Positions 12,888-26,525 of a stretch of 64,000 nucleotides of DNA are shown in pieces. The notes under the pieces are model-generated. The model did no database searches and was not told the DNA's origin. It worked only from the letters and a program-made list of their open reading frames with translations. The stretch comes from Poecilobothrus nobilitatus (Eukaryota; Arthropoda; Insecta; Diptera; Dolichopodidae), in contig OX352774.1 in the NCBI GenBank assembly GCA_947095535.1, positions 243,065,825 through 243,129,824 of the forward strand. Reading direction: 5' to 3'. Positions within the stretch are counted from its first letter, which is position 1, and the number at the start of each line of letters is the position of its first letter. Made by a program: the position numbers and the translations under genes.

Positions 12888-15800
12888 TATCCGTACATAC
12901 ATAAAATATATATGTGCCAAAATTTAACAAAAATAAATGTGTTTTATATTTTTAATGTACAAATTCCTTTCTTTTTTCTTTTTTATTTTGTAGGTTATGT
13001 TTTAAACACAGCTCTATTATTTCTTTATTGTTTTTTTTCAAATATCTTTCTTCACTTTTTTGTTTTGATTATTAATATTAATTATTAATATGTAGGTAAT
13101 TGAATATTTTTTTTTTTAAATATTCTTGTCATAAATTTTTTCTAATTTTTGTTTATATATACATTTGCTTATTTTTATTGTTTTAAAAATAATAAACTTT
13201 AAAATTTAACACTATAAAAATTTTTATTTATTAAATTTTAAATACATAGGTATATAAATTTTATCTTTTATTTTATTTTTTTAACTAGTCCGCCATTTAT
13301 TTGTAGCGTACTTTTTTTTCTATTAAAAATGATCCGTTTTGTATAATTAAAAAATTGGATCATAAAAAAAAAAGACTTTTAGTGATTGAATTTCCGCCGG
13401 ATTTAGTATAAAAAAAAACTTTTTTTTTTAATTATTTTTTATGAATTAGGTAATTGTTTAAATAGATTTGAATTTTTAATTATAGTTTTTTTTTTTTTTA
13501 TAGGTAATAATAATTTATTATACTTGAAACTTTTTATTTTGATTTATTTTTACTTTTGTAATTTTTATTTTATGTAAAGAAAACAGAACTGCTTAAATAA
13601 TTATTATTTATTTATTAATTTTTTTTTTTATATACTTAAATATGTATTTTACATGTATAAATATTTAATTAATTAATTAATTTTATTTTTAATTATTATT
13701 TAACACCTAAAAGTCTTCTTTACTGTTAAACAGTTCCAGAAAAACTGAACGCCTTTAAATTTGTGAATACCAGTTTTTAACCAAAGAATTAAATTATTTT
13801 ATAATTATTTTTTTTATATATATGAACAAATCCAACAAATAAAAAACTAAAATGGTATGAGTTGAGTTATGCTTTTTTTAATTAATGTATTTGTGTAAAA
13901 TCAAGAAATACTTACATGTGTATCAGTGTATAATATTAAATAAATATAGAGATGATTGTACAAAAAGAAAACGAAAACTGTGAGTAAATTGCGATCAACT
14001 GATAAACACAATACAATATATGCGATTTGCGAATGTAAAAGAGACGCGACGCGATCTGTTTGAAATTAAAAAGAAAAAATATATTTGTATGGAATTATAT
14101 ATAATATGAACTAAGAAAAAAAAAAATAATTTAAAAAGTTATAGGTAGGTATACGGATTACGGATATATGATAGTAGTTATATTTATAGTAAAATTGTGT
14201 TTAAATCTGTGTAGGTGTATGATGTTGTATGCAAGTTTTATGAATTGAAAAATACAGGTTATGGATGGAGTTTTCTGGACTTTTATAATTTATATAGCAA
14301 ACGGTTTGTTATTGAAAAAAAAATTTGTTTTTGAAAGTATCGATATGAATACTGTAGAATGGGATTAAAATGAAATTTGAAAATTATGTATGACGTATAG
14401 ATAGATATGTATAATGTATGTACTTAGTTATATGAGGACAATAAGTTTTTGGTTTTATTTAAGTGAAAGTTTAAATCTTCAGGTAAAAAAACAAATTTAA
14501 CTCATTCTGTAATTAAAGCCTAATTCTTTTAATATCTAATCCTATTTGTATATAGATCCTATTTGTATTCCTCAATATTTTTCAACTTTAAATGTTTGTT
14601 CATTTATTTCCCGTGAAAATCAATTAAGGTCAATAGCATCATCATAAGGATTAAAATAATAGAAGATTGGATGTGAAGGGCTTCATTTTGAAAAAAAGGT
14701 ATATACATACATATGTACATATAACATTAACAAATTTACGCTTATATATGTACATATATGACTTATAAATAATTAATTTATAATCTTGTACCTAATTACA
14801 TTGTAACAATTTTTGATTGTTGAAACAACAAAAAAAGGTTTTTTCCTTGTATAGTTTTGTACCTAAATGTGAAAAATTTTAAATCTCTTCTTTTTTATTC
14901 TAATAGACGCCACAAGAGACCTTAATATTAGATTATAAGAGATAAAAGTTTCGGATTTCATTCTGAAAAGCTATTTAATTCATCCTTTCATCTCACCAAC
15001 TATGGTAATTTATGAACCAATGAAACGTATTTTTCATCTTAGTAAATCCTTCTATATTAATTTACTATTAAATTAGTCTTTAACAAAGTAAAAGATCAGA
15101 CAAATTGATCTTTCTTCAAATCACTTAGTACTAGATCTTTTGTTTATCTTCTTCTTATTTTTAGATTTTAAAAATAAATAAATAAAGGTATGATTAGGGA
15201 TAACTTTAAGTTTCTTCCTGAAACTATTATTGTTTATATTATTTTATAATCTTAACATACAAGCATTATTATGTATGACAATATAATTTATTAAAAATTT
15301 TCTTCGGTTTTATTTTTTAACCCAAGTTATACCTATATACATACATATATTTAAAATTTTATGAAAATGCCCTAAATATATTTCCAGAGAAAACCGAAAA
15401 ATTCTAGGGAAATTACATTAGAATTACTAAAATTAGACATAAAAAAAATTAAATTAAAAATCATAATCAATTTGATAACCGCACAGATTAATCATAAGTC
15501 TTAAATGATGACGTAATAATCAGTGAAAATGATTACATGCTTAAAGTTTTTAATAAAAGATGATTACGTACATAATATAGACATACAATAAAGTAGTGGT
15601 AAACTCCCAAAAACTAGTAAAATTTATTGTTATTTTTGTTTTCAACGCCTTGTTAAAAAATGACGTTTTAGGGGTTCCGGAAATTTGACAAAAAAACAAA
15701 AAAACAAAAAAAAAATTAAAAGCTAAAATTGAACTAACGTTATCAAAATGATCTGACGATTAAATAGATTGTGATTTTATTTTTTTCTTTATATTTACCA

Positions 15801-16391
15801 CACTTTCACAAATTTATATAAGCACATATGTATATGTGTAAACAAATATAAATGTGTCAAGGAATTTCTTTTTTATGTTAATAAAAAAATATTAGACTGA
15901 TAAATGATAACATATTTTTTTATATGTATGTATATATATAGATATATACCTACTGTAGTAAAAATTTATTATAGTAATTTTAATGAAAAGAATATTTGCG
16001 TAAGTGTTAATCGGTTATAAGTTGATTTTTTATGGTTAAAACTTCTTTTTTAAATAAAAATTTTTTTTTTTGGTTTTTTGTTTTTTACGTGGTTAAATCT
16101 TTAGTTTAAAATTTAATTTATTAGAATTTGATTTAAATCAAATATTTAATTTTTAATTATTTAAATTTTTGGATTTTTCTTCTATAGAAATTAAAATTAC
16201 GTTCTAAAATAATTTTGATTAGGTACTTTGTTTGTACAGTTAGCCCTCCAATAAACACAGTCAATTAGATGTCAAGTTAGATTGAAACCGTACAATAAAT
16301 ACGGTTAAATAAATATATAATAAATAATATTTATGTAGAATCGTAGTATTAAAACTTAATGGTTGTTTTTTTATTTTTATTTCAAACAAAG
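12888..16391. other. 5' UTR / upstream region and non-coding DNA
   Basis: Going left from the promoter candidate near 14000, about 1.1 kb of A/T-rich DNA precedes the start codon at 12887 and would be leader or leader intron. From 14067 to 16391 nothing but A/T-rich sequence and short CATACATATGTACAT-type microsatellites is seen. Confidence 0.45.
13997..14066 (-). promoter_or_regulatory. Candidate core promoter of the minus-strand gene
   Basis: On the minus strand an initiator-like TCAGTT (14002 to 13997, with A+1 at 14000) is preceded by a TATATT box about 21 bases away and by a CpG-dense patch (two GACGCG-type motifs near 14042-14053), which is unusual in this CpG-poor setting. TCAGTT matches the insect initiator consensus (TCAGTY). 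The TATA spacing is shorter than usual and no clear downstream element is seen, so this is tentative. Confidence 0.25.
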
Positions 16392-16498
16392 AAGTGGGGT
16401 TTAAAAATCTGGAAACGTTATTGCCACGCCTGAAAAGGAAAGGCTGTGTAATTTTCTTGTCACGTTTATGTAACAGGGGAAAACCAAAAAAAAAAAAG
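16392..16498 (+). mobile_element. tRNA-derived SINE, 5'-damaged copy
   Basis: The 3' half of the SINE is well preserved: GGAAAGGCTGTGTAATTTTC, then a run similar to TTGTCACGTTTATGTAACAG, ending in an A-run at about 16487-16498. The tRNA-like head is reduced to a degenerate B-box region near 16395. It matches the tails at 28050-28110, 36175-36228 and (inverted) 58500-58560. Confidence 0.7.
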
Positions 16499-19400
16499 GT
16501 TTTTTAGTCGTGGTATATGTGTAACTTTACCCCTAACCTAACGACATATAATAATAGTCATTAGCTGTCATTAGAATATTCGATAACTTTTCGTTAATCA
16601 ATACATATGTCACAAAAAACTAATAATAGTCATAAGATATGATGATTGTTAATGCTTTAGTTGACTACTAGGAATTTGGTTGTTAATTGTTATAGCAGTT
16701 ATACAATAGTTCTATAATAATTTTGATATTATAATTTATATGCAAAAACTTACAATTTTTGTTACCATGTTATATGGGATCGTATTATAAAGAGGTAATC
16801 TGTAAATATGTATGTATATATATGTATAAATAATAAATACCTATAAATAATAGCGCTAAAGGAAGGAACAAATTAATTTGTGTCTTTGAATTAACATATT
16901 TTCATATATGTACATAATGTATATTTAATATTTTATATCAAAAAATAAATTTAATATATGGATCAACATTATATAAACGAAATAAAATAATTATTATAAA
17001 TATTATATAAAAACAAAATGGATTAAAACGGCAATGAGTGTATCGAAAAGAGAATATGATTGTGTCAACTTTAGGATAGCCTCACAAACATAATGATTTT
17101 ATGATGTTACCATAAAATTTAATCTTATAAAAATGAGTTATGATCATATAAAAAAAAAGAAGATGAATGTCAGCTACCAGAACCTGTTGCGTTACACAAA
17201 CAAAATTCGGACGGATCAATCAACGTGCATGGCTAAATCGAATTGTTGTATATACATAAAATTTATTTCCAAATTTATAATTGAATAATTTTGTCAATAG
17301 CCAAAAAAAAAATCGTGATCTTTTGAGAAAAATTTTTATTAAATTTTCGTACTAATTGGTTTAGTGATATGCGAAAACGAAGCAGGCAAATTTAGGTTAA
17401 AAAAATTTAACAAAAAAGGTTTTAGAGACTCTTGCAATTGCAATTAAATTTAGTTTGTTAGTAAGCGGATGTAACGAATGAAAAGTGATTATATTATTGT
17501 TATAGTGAGAACAGGATCAATCTATCTCAAATAATAAACATAATGGAAAAAATATTATATCCTGATAACTACATTACATTCTACGTATATGTATATTCTA
17601 CGCACAGGAATAAATGACTAAATTATTAACATCAAAAAATCTATTAATAAGATTATTATATTCATACATACATAAATTAAATGTAAATATTGATAAAAAT
17701 GATTGAAATGTGAAATTTATAAAATAAAAAAATTTGCATAAAATTCTTTCAAATTAAATAATTTCATTCTCAAAAGTTCTAACTTTCAAATAAAGAGATA
17801 ATACAGATAACTAATAAATTCCAGAAAACGTTTAAAAACTACTATGTACATATTATTACCTAATTTGCAAAATAAAATAATAATTCATTATTCAAGTAGT
17901 AGGTATACTAACCTAAAACAAATTTTTGGTAAATATTAATATGTATCTAGATATTTACATAAGTAGATACATACATACCTAGATTGTTAAAAAATACTTT
18001 TGCCATAATATCCTTGATATAATTTATTTTTTGATAAAAAAAACTTTTATAGGTGAATTTTCAATGTTTTTTTTTTTTTTTTTGTGTTTTTAGATTAGAT
18101 AAAATTAGAAAAAAAAATTTTAAACAAACATTCTGTTAATGTTCACACAAATAATATTGTTTATATAATCAATTTAATCGAATCGAAAAATAGTAAAATA
18201 TGTCTACATACATACATACAAACTTACATAATATTTGTAGATCGTTATTATACCATAATGTTTACTAAAATGTTCATTTATCTCATGTATTTTACCTACA
18301 TATGCCTATACATACTCTTTTCAATTAATTTTTATTTACCGCAGACATTTTGTCTCTAATCATTTCATGTTGAATAAACAATTTGTGTTTTTTTTTTTTT
18401 TGTTTCTTTCCTTTTATCTAAAAATTTAATTATTATTTATTAATTATTTAATATGTATTTTTTGATTTTATTTATGTGTGTATAAGCGTGTGTGTAACAA
18501 AACTATATATATATGTATAGATAACGTAAAGTAAAATATGTTATAATAATTAAAAAGTAAACTAATACATATAAACATTTGTATTGTAAAAATATTTTAA
18601 CTATCTTGAGTCTTGCGAAAAATCTAAAAATCTTTTATATTGATAATTTATTATAGGTATCAAAAATATATCATGACAGAAAAATAAATCTTGACATATT
18701 ATCAAGATATAAAATTATTGTGAACATTTACATTTTTGTTGTTAGGTAACGTAATATTATAATAGTATCATTCATTCAATCAGATAATACATTAAAAGTT
18801 TATTTGAATCTTTTAAGCCAACTTTAGCTTTAACACAAATAAAATACATAATGTTTATGTATACATATATTATTTATATAGATAATCTTTCAATATAAAA
18901 ATAAAATCATGTTAATCAGAGATTTCATAAATTTTAGCTTATAATATGTACCTATCTACATAAATGTACAAAAAAATATTATGTATTTTATATTTACACG
19001 TACACACTATGTAGATACATAATTAACATATGTGTACCTTTTGTATCTGATAGATAATGAAATAAAAATTTGTACCTAATGAAGAATTTTTAATAAACTA
19101 AAATTGTTAAATGATGTTATAAAAAAATATAAATGCAAATTAATAATTGTTACTAATTACTACAATATTGTGCAACTGTAAATAAATTTTAGAAGCTTTT
19201 ATTATTAATTTATTTAAAATTAACTTTCAAATAACTTTAATACCATATTCTCCTATGTATAATTTAAACTGGTTCTGAAAATAATTTGAATAATTTTAAA
19301 ATAAATATGAACATATTTATTTACTATAATATATGTATGGTTGATTTGAAAACGGATAAGTGGTGGGCGAAATTAAAATAAAATACCTATAGTTGTTATT

Positions 19401-20096
19401 GTTTTTCTTTTTGCGTTGTTATTTTGATTTTTTTTTTTTGGTTTATTGTTTTAAATATATTAGGTACATATATAAATATTAGTTATAAAATATATAAATA
19501 TTAGTTATATTAGGTGCAAATGTACCTATTATTATTTGAACATATTAATTTTCTTTCTAGAACAGCAAAAAAAAAAAAATGATGTGTAAAATGTATATGC
19601 ATATGTACATATGTGAATGAAAAGATTTAATGGTAGTTAGTACATTATTTCTTTTTTTTTTAAATAATAATAAATTTTTGCTTTTGAAAAAAAAAACACG
19701 TGGTTGCGGACATGATATTAATTAACTATAATTTAATTCACCTGTAATGTATGCTTTTTTTTTTATTTAAAAATTAATAGCTAAATAAAATGATGAAAGA
19801 ATGAACTAATTACTTGTTGCTACTTTTTTTTTTTCTTTATACTATACTTTTACTTTATAATGTAATGTATCACCTGTCTGAATACTTTTTACTTTATACT
19901 ATACTTTTAATCTATTACTGAAAATTCAATTAAGATGAGTAATCGTTGAGTAATCGTGCATATATGTATGTATATACATACATATATATACTGATAAAAG
20001 CTCCGATAATTAAAATTTTTCGATCATCTAATAAAAATTAACAAAAATATTATATTATAGAGCTTGTATAATATGCAAATCTGATCAATATAATAA
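16499..20096. other. Non-coding A/T-rich DNA with a small repeat remnant
   Basis: No gene is seen. A short GC-richer patch at about 17170-17250 contains CGGACGG and, a little further on, CATGGCTAAATCGA, resembling the GGAC-plus-CTAAATCGA tail of family B, so it is probably an old repeat remnant. It also opens a 42-codon frame that I do not consider a gene. A segment at 16239-16265 starting CAGTTAGCCCTCC may be a pogo-like terminus remnant. Confidence 0.45.
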
Positions 20097-20869
20097 AAAA
20101 AACAAGGTAGAATGTAAACCAACAGTTTTTAAAAGCGCACATTCCCCAAACACAACACAAGCTGTGTAGAATTGTGGCTTGCACAAAAATTTGAAAATCT
20201 AAAAAAAAAAATTTAAGAAATTTTTTGTAATAAGAAAATATGTGAAAATAGGACTTTTCTGGAATTTTGAGGAGCTGTAAGTTCGGAAACCTTTATAACT
20301 AAGAAAAACCGTTAACATACGTAAAAATATATTACTGGAGCTTTAATTTTTATGTCTTGCCGAAGAAAAATTTGTACAGGTGCCTAAAAATAGCAAATTT
20401 TCAATTTTTCAGCCCTAATACCTCTTAAACAGGAGGTGGTACAAAAAAATTTTCCGAGCAAACTTATACTAATTCTAAAAGTTCTTTCTTGCCTCAAAAT
20501 TGCAAGGCTCTATCTAAAAGCGTACCGGAGTTATGAAAGTAGAAAAATCATGCAAAATTTGGTTTTCACATAACGGTAAATTTAAATACTAAATTTAAAA
20601 AAAATATATAATTTTGATCTTAAACAGAACATGAGATAAATCTTAAACAGAACATGAGATAAATGCATTTAAAAATAGAGTTTCGTAATGGATGGGGCTA
20701 CATGAAAAACTTGTTCCACAATATTATTTTTTTTATGAGACCTACCCATGGTTAAAATTGTTTTTCTCTATCTTTAACGGTGTAGAAGTTTTGTAAACAG
20801 ACGGACGGACGGACAGAGTGAAACTAATAAGCACATTTTTTCAAAATTTTTTTGGAAATGTTCTAAAAA
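20097..20869 (+). mobile_element. Family A repeat, single-unit copy
   Basis: It has the same head (AACAAGGTAGAATG) and tail (TTTGGAAATGTTCT) as the copy at 4627, but only one internal unit, giving about 0.77 kb. A 21-base direct duplication beginning TCTTAAACAGAACATGAGAT is seen near 20618-20660. The GGAC tract is reduced to about three units. Confidence 0.8.
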
Positions 20870-21358
20870 GAGTTGGTTGAACCAATTGGAAACTGATTCA
20901 TATTATTTAAAAGAATTAGCTTTAAAGTTTGGACACAAAGAAACTTTAAAATGATAACTATGTACATATATTTACTATAGTATAATAGCTCTTGAGAGTA
21001 ATAATGTACTGTTGGCCAAAACTATAATTTAATATGAATCATACAGTAAAAGATGATGCATAATAAGTTGTTTTGTATTATGTATATGTATCCAGGTAAA
21101 TGTACAATGATAGTTTTAATAATTAGAATAAAAATAGAGCTTTGATAAAAAGAGAATTTGTTGAAAAATTAAAGGCAACTTACAACAAGCAAATTGACAA
21201 ATTAGAGGCAATTTACAACAAGCAAATGGACAAGGTAGAGACAACTTACAACAACAGAGGAGGAGAGGAAAATAATTTATAATAAGATAAAATTGTGAAA
21301 AATCAACAGACATTTTCTTTAATATTATATAGGAAACAGTATTAATTAAGAAAAGATG

Positions 21359-22012
21359 TTAACACATGTAAAAAATGTATTATCAAAGCTTACATTGTTG
21401 CGTTTCATTTTGAGAAATTTGAACAGGTTAGAAAAGTTATTTACAGTTGTCTAAAAATTGGTTATTTTCAATTTTTACCGTTTCCATACTCTTAAACAGT
21501 GTGAGGTACAAAACAATTTCCTTTACTTATGTTATTTCTAAGTCTATCTAAAAGGGTGGTGGAGATATGAAGGAAACAAAATGTTGTAAAATTTTGTTTT
21601 CACATAACTGTAAATTTAAATACCGTTATATGAAAAAACAAAATTTTTATACCGTTTTGTATTGCGAAAAATTGTATAATTTTGATGTTAAATCAATAGA
21701 GCTAAAGAAATGTGCTGTCGTTTTAAGTTTTAAGATTGAAAAAATGATAGTATAGAACCTGAAAAATACACATTTGAAAATAGAACTTTTTAAGAGACAA
21801 TTTTGAGAGACTAGAGCTCCGTAATAGATGGGGTACATAAAAAAGTTTGTTCTACAAGATTAATTTTTTTAAGAGGACTATCCATTTTATTATTTGATTG
21901 CTCTATTAATGAAAATCGAGAAGTCTTGTAAACAATCGCACAGACTGACGAACACAGTGAAACTAATAAGCAATTATTTCCATTTTTTCTTTTTTGAAAA
22001 ATGTGTGAAAAA
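21359..22012 (+). mobile_element. Family A repeat, old diverged copy
   Basis: Recognisable by order of motifs: AACACATGTAAAAAAT, a passage about losing the pyrimidine blocks, CACATAACTGTAAATTTAAAT, GAGCTCCGTAATAGATGG and the tail CAGTGAAACTAATAAGC. The start of the family is missing and the GGAC tract has decayed. Short open frames here are by-products of the repeat. Confidence 0.65.
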
Positions 22013-24332
22013 GATTTCAATGATTTTGTAAATTTATTTTTAACATTTTATAATAATTTTAATTAAATTTCCACAAATATAAATATGTATGTGCATCTAC
22101 ATGTACTGTCGTATAGTTAAATTATATACCTATGTACATTTATTATGTATAGTAATAGAATGAATGATTTTTGTTTCTATCTCTAATAAAATAATTTGTC
22201 TGTAATTTAATATTTTAGCTAAAATTAAAAAAAATTCCAATATCATATATTATATGAAGATAATTAATAAAATTAATCTAAACAGGTATGTACCATTTTG
22301 CATTTTATTCATAAACTTGTTCAAAAGAAATACATATGTATATGTATGGATATAATATGTATGTAATATGTGGGTTAAGCGCAATATTTATTGTATTTGA
22401 GTTTTAAGATACTACTAGTATTCGCCCGCCCCTCGAAATTCGAGGTGTTTTAATTAGCAATTACAATACAATATATACAGTATAGTTTCTTTATGATTTT
22501 ATTTAAAATGTAAAAATACAATTTTCAATAATTAAAGCCTTTATGAATTTAAAATTTCTTTGTAAATAATATTTTTTGTAAAAACACGATTATTATTATC
22601 TTTTAGAAGTTGCCCTTGATTTATTGAGTATTGGAAACTCAATATATACCTATTATATATGTATATATTATAAGAAGCCGAAGATGATAAATCATTGAGT
22701 AAAAGGGTTTTAAATATCTATTTTATACAGATTAAATATTATTATGATATTATGATATGTAAGAATTTATTTCGTTTAAAATATAAAAAAAAAAAACAAA
22801 AAAAAAAACAGAACTGAATCGAACTTGCAAAATCAAAAAGCAACTATTAATAACCCCACACTCTACCACTGTACTAAACACTAAACTAAAATTTTAATCT
22901 TTATAATCAGTTATATTGTGAAATTCCTACTCCTACCATACAACCAATATTTTAAAATTTTTAATCGAAAAGAAAAATAAAACAAAAATTTAACGGAATC
23001 AAAGACCGTCTTTTTTAAAAATGTTTAATATAGGTATAGATTATACATATTATATGATACATATGTATATACTTTACATGGGTTTTTTATAAAAACGGAA
23101 AATTATTAATGAAAATTAGAAAATTTTGGAAAAATATTAATTTTGTAAGATGGCTATACTGAATATTTATCATTTAAAAAGAAAAAAATGAAAGTTGGTT
23201 GGTAAATCATTGAGTAAAATGGTTTTAAATGTCTGTCATTTACAGATTAAATATTATGATATACTATAATAATAATTGTAATACATTTGAGAATATTCGT
23301 GATGTTTATCACTTCTAATTTAAAAAAAGCAAAATTCAATTGAAAAATTAATAAATAAGAAAAAAAAAACCCCAAAAAAACAAAGAAAAAGAGTGAAATT
23401 TTGATGATAAATAATTTTGTTACCTGTTTTTTGTTTTTTTTTTAACGATTGATGGTTCAACATAAAGAAAAAGAAAGTAAAATATTATACTATACTGTGT
23501 AAGTAACAATTTATTGTGATATCTTTTATTGTAATCTGATTGGCAGTTTGTACTTCCAACCGTATAGTAAATCATCAAAATGAATTAAAAAGCGTAATAA
23601 TTTATTGTAAACTGACTGTTAAAAATTTCACACATATTAAAAATTTGCGAATAAAATGAATGAAATTTCTTTTTTTTTTTTGTTTTTTACTTACTTTTTA
23701 TTTTTTTCTTTTTTAACGTATACATATATAAAAAATAAATATGTATGTATATATAGGTATATATTTCAATTCCGGGTTTTTGAAAATTAATATATTAGTA
23801 AAATATTAATTTACAACATCACAACTTTAAATTATAAAAATATTTAAATTTTTGATATTTTGTATGTTAAAGGTTAATTTAATGTGTACACAAACATGTC
23901 AAAGTTTAATAGGATTTGTCATGGATTTGTCAGTATGTATTTAGTAATTTGTTAAAAAAAAAAAAATTTTATTTAAAACTTGTTATGAAAAAAGTTCATG
24001 TTAAAAAAAAAAATAATTAAGTTATGACTTTTTTTTTGTTTAGTTAAAATAGGTAAGTAATAAAACAAAAAAAAACAAAAACAAACAAAAAAGTTAAGCT
24101 TGTTATTTAATTTTTAAAGAAAGTTATAATTAGTTTTTTTTTTTTTTTAACTGTAATTTTTATTATATAATATGTAAATGTAACGACTAATGATTAATGG
24201 ATACATATTTTATTAAAAGGTTAATAAATTTAAAATTAATAACTAACATACAATGTATATATTTATTATTATTTATAATATTGAATTTAGTTTTAAGAAA
24301 ATAATTAACAAGAATGTAAAAATTGGTGCCGT
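22013..24332. other. Non-coding A/T-rich DNA
   Basis: No coding signal. A sentence-like repeat is seen twice: AAATCATTGAGTAAAA followed by GGTTTTAAATATCT or a close variant, at about 22691 and 23206, probably a local duplication of about 60 bp. The rest is homopolymers and TA-rich microsatellites. Confidence 0.5.
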
Positions 24333-24455
24333 GAAATAAAACCATAAGTGCCTTATTTCGATTTTGATTGAGAAATAAAGCCATAACGCCAATTTTTTCG
24401 CGTATATCTTTATTTCTTTTTATTATACACATGCGATGGCATATGCCTTTATTTA
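24333..24455. repeat. Inverted phrase array (Foldback-like arm), phrase GAAATAAAGCCATAAGCC
   Basis: A phrase close to GAAATAAAGCCATAACGCC occurs twice in plus orientation (about 24335 and 24372) and twice in minus orientation (about 24400 and 24437). The core repeat F lies immediately to the right (24520-24605). The same phrase type recurs beside another F copy at about 30505-30595. Confidence 0.45.
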
Positions 24456-24519
24456 CTTTTAAAAATGAAATCTTATTTGTTCAAAAAAAAGTAATATCAT
24501 TTTAGAAAGGTGGAAACAA

Positions 24520-24605
24520 GAGAAGTTAAGAGGATTGTATATACATATCCTGTAAAACACGTATAACTTTGATTTTGTAACTAACTTTAACTTGCAATAT
24601 ACTAG
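24520..24605 (+). repeat. Repeat F core, copy 1
   Basis: Contains the family sentence: ATATCCTGTAAAACACG, TATAACTTTGATTTTG, then TAACTTGCAATATAC. It is related to the copies at 30265-30345, 40920-40970, 45520-45720 and 58055-58135. Confidence 0.45.
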
Positions 24606-24853
24606 AACGTACAATTCTTCAGTTGCAGTATTGTAAATATACACACAATATTATATTGTATGTAAATTGTATGTAATTGTACTACAATTACATACAATTG
24701 TGGTATTGTAAATACACACACAAAACTTCAACTGAAGTCAACTTACAATATACTGGAACAATATATATACTTCAACAATAATATTATATTGTATATAATA
24801 TAACAATATATATACTTCAACAATATACAAGTCAACTTACAATATACTGGAAC
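24585..24853. repeat. 35-bp perfect palindrome flanked by 23-bp direct repeats
   Basis: AATTGTATGTAATTGTA, a central C and the exact inverse form a 35-bp palindrome at 24665-24699. To its right a 23-bp sequence containing ACTTACAATATACTGGAAC is present exactly at 24737-24759 and 24831-24853, with a diverged third form near 24587. CAATATATATACTTCAACAA is also repeated between them. Confidence 0.8.
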
Positions 24854-25013
24854 GAACGGGAAGTGCGAAATATTTATAAAATGATTTGTGTAATTTTTAT
24901 ATGTATTTGTGTTTTGTAGGCTTAGTAATATTTGTGAGTAGTATTTAAAAACCGAAAAAAAAAAAAAAATTATTGAAGAAGCTATTTCAATATTAATAAT
25001 TAATAAATTATAA

Positions 25014-25225
25014 AACTCTCTTATATGACAGTACGTTTATTAGGGTTACATATCCCCTTATCCGAGATTTTAAACTTCTTCACAAATTCACTTGTCCTGC
25101 ATATGAGAGAGTCCGCTTATTGGAGCGAATTTTATATGAAAATGTTATAAAAAAAGTTGGTTCCTAAGATTCTGTCCGTCTATAAGAAATATCCGCTTAT
25201 TAGAGCTTTCGGTTATGAGATCTTT
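25014..25225. mobile_element. Decayed pogo/Tigger-like repeat
   Basis: It carries repeated phrases of the kind CTCTCTTATATGACAG, TCCGCTTATTGGAG and TCCGCTTATTAGAG, typical of the sub-terminal parts of pogo/Tigger-type elements. Clean termini and a TA duplication could not be placed, so the limits are approximate. Confidence 0.35.
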
Positions 25226-25336
25226 CATAGTATATGTATAAACATTATATATGAGACAATCTGAATTAGCAGAGATATTATAAGTAGCAGAAGATTTTTT
25301 TGGGCTTTGATTTTGAGATTTTACCTTTCTTTGTTC

Positions 25337-25489
25337 TTTTTTTTTTAGTTTATTCTCCTGCCGCGTGAATGTGGCTGTAAATGTCGTACAAGGGGAAATT
25401 AGTGTTATGACGTGTGTGGGATTCGAACCTACATTCCCTCGATGTTTATAGCGTATTTGATATACGCTCTTACCCACTAGGACCCGGCT
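25337..25489 (-). mobile_element. tRNA-derived SINE, minus strand
   Basis: Read on the minus strand: GCCGGGTCCTAGTGGGTAAG (A box), a stem-loop of the anticodon-arm type, GTAGGTTCGAATCCCACAC (B box), a short body, and an A-run corresponding to the T-run at 25337-25346. The head has lost a few bases relative to the copy at 58500-58684. It is not a functional tRNA: the acceptor stem is not closed and a SINE body follows. Confidence 0.75.
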
Positions 25490-26226
25490 TTTTTAATATG
25501 TATATATTAGAAGAATAAAATGGATTTTGAAAAACGAGATTCTAAAAAATATTGAAATTATTTAAAATAAGATTTCATAAAATTATACTTATACAATAAC
25601 TCAAAATGTTGAACCTATTTATAAACTGATAAAAGTTCAAAGAGTAACGCAGTACTTCTTGGTAAAAATTATTATAGAAAAAACAGAATAACAAATTATA
25701 AAATAAAAGTATATAATAAACTGCACAAACAAACAAACAGAGAAAGATGTTTATGAAGTCAGTTAATGTGGATTTAAATAAATATTAACTAATTTAATAA
25801 TATTTATATAATGATAAAATAAAAATATAAGCTACGCAGAAAAAAAAATTGTGTATCAAAATAACACCAGATTTTTGTTTTTAATGGTAATTATCAGATA
25901 AACAGATAACGATTTTTATTAAATTTTATTTTTCTAAAAATAAAAAATAAGCTATATAGAAAACAATTACAGGTTACTTCACGAATTAAGTTCAATTATA
26001 CTGAATTTTGATAAATTCAATAACTGTTAACATTAAAAATATAATCTTTTAACTACTGTTCTTTATGATAAAAAAATTCTTTGTATTATACGACTTAGTT
26101 AATATTAACTCAAACGTATTATAATATTCTATATATATGCATTGAATTATTTTATTTATTTTTTAAATTTATTAGGTATTAAATTAAAATATTTTAAATA
26201 TACATATACGCAAAATTTCAGAGAGT
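25490..26226. other. Non-coding A/T-rich DNA
   Basis: No repeat family, reading frame or regulatory site could be recognised. Confidence 0.5.
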
Positions 26227-26525
26227 TTAGAATCTTCCAAAAACATCAAGAACACCCCTTTGGGAGAGTCAGATTCTTTCCACATCTTCAAACTGCTAAC
26301 GCTGTATATTATCTAGGCAGTAAGAATAGAGAGGATAGGACAAGGATGTAGAAATTTTGAATTGAAGAGTGTGTTTGTAGAACAATGAATTCGTTCTACA
26401 TTATTATTAATATTTTTCTGTCAGTGACAATAAGCCATCAAAAGTTACAACATTTGTACAATAAGCCATCAATTGTAACACCTTTCTGCATGAAGTAATA
26501 ATTGAAGGCAGCTCCACTATTACGA
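26227..26525 (-). mobile_element. Retroposon family C, copy 2
   Basis: The reverse complement aligns over its length with the insert at 32881-33232: shared landmarks on the plus strand are AATCTTCCAAAAACATCAAG, AGTCAGATTCTT, GGATAGGACAAGGA, ACAATGAATTCG and ATTGAAGGCAGCTCCACT. The copy is diverged. It has no reading frame. The class is unknown: a SINE or the 3' end of a LINE. Confidence 0.6.

Noticed and set aside
17170..17290. GC-richer 42-codon ATG frame
   Set aside because: Contains CGGACGG and GGCTAAATCGA words typical of a family B-like tail; probably a repeat remnant.
25145..25477. Minus-strand frame of 110 codons
   Set aside because: It reads through the SINE at 25337-25489 and the pogo-like remnant.
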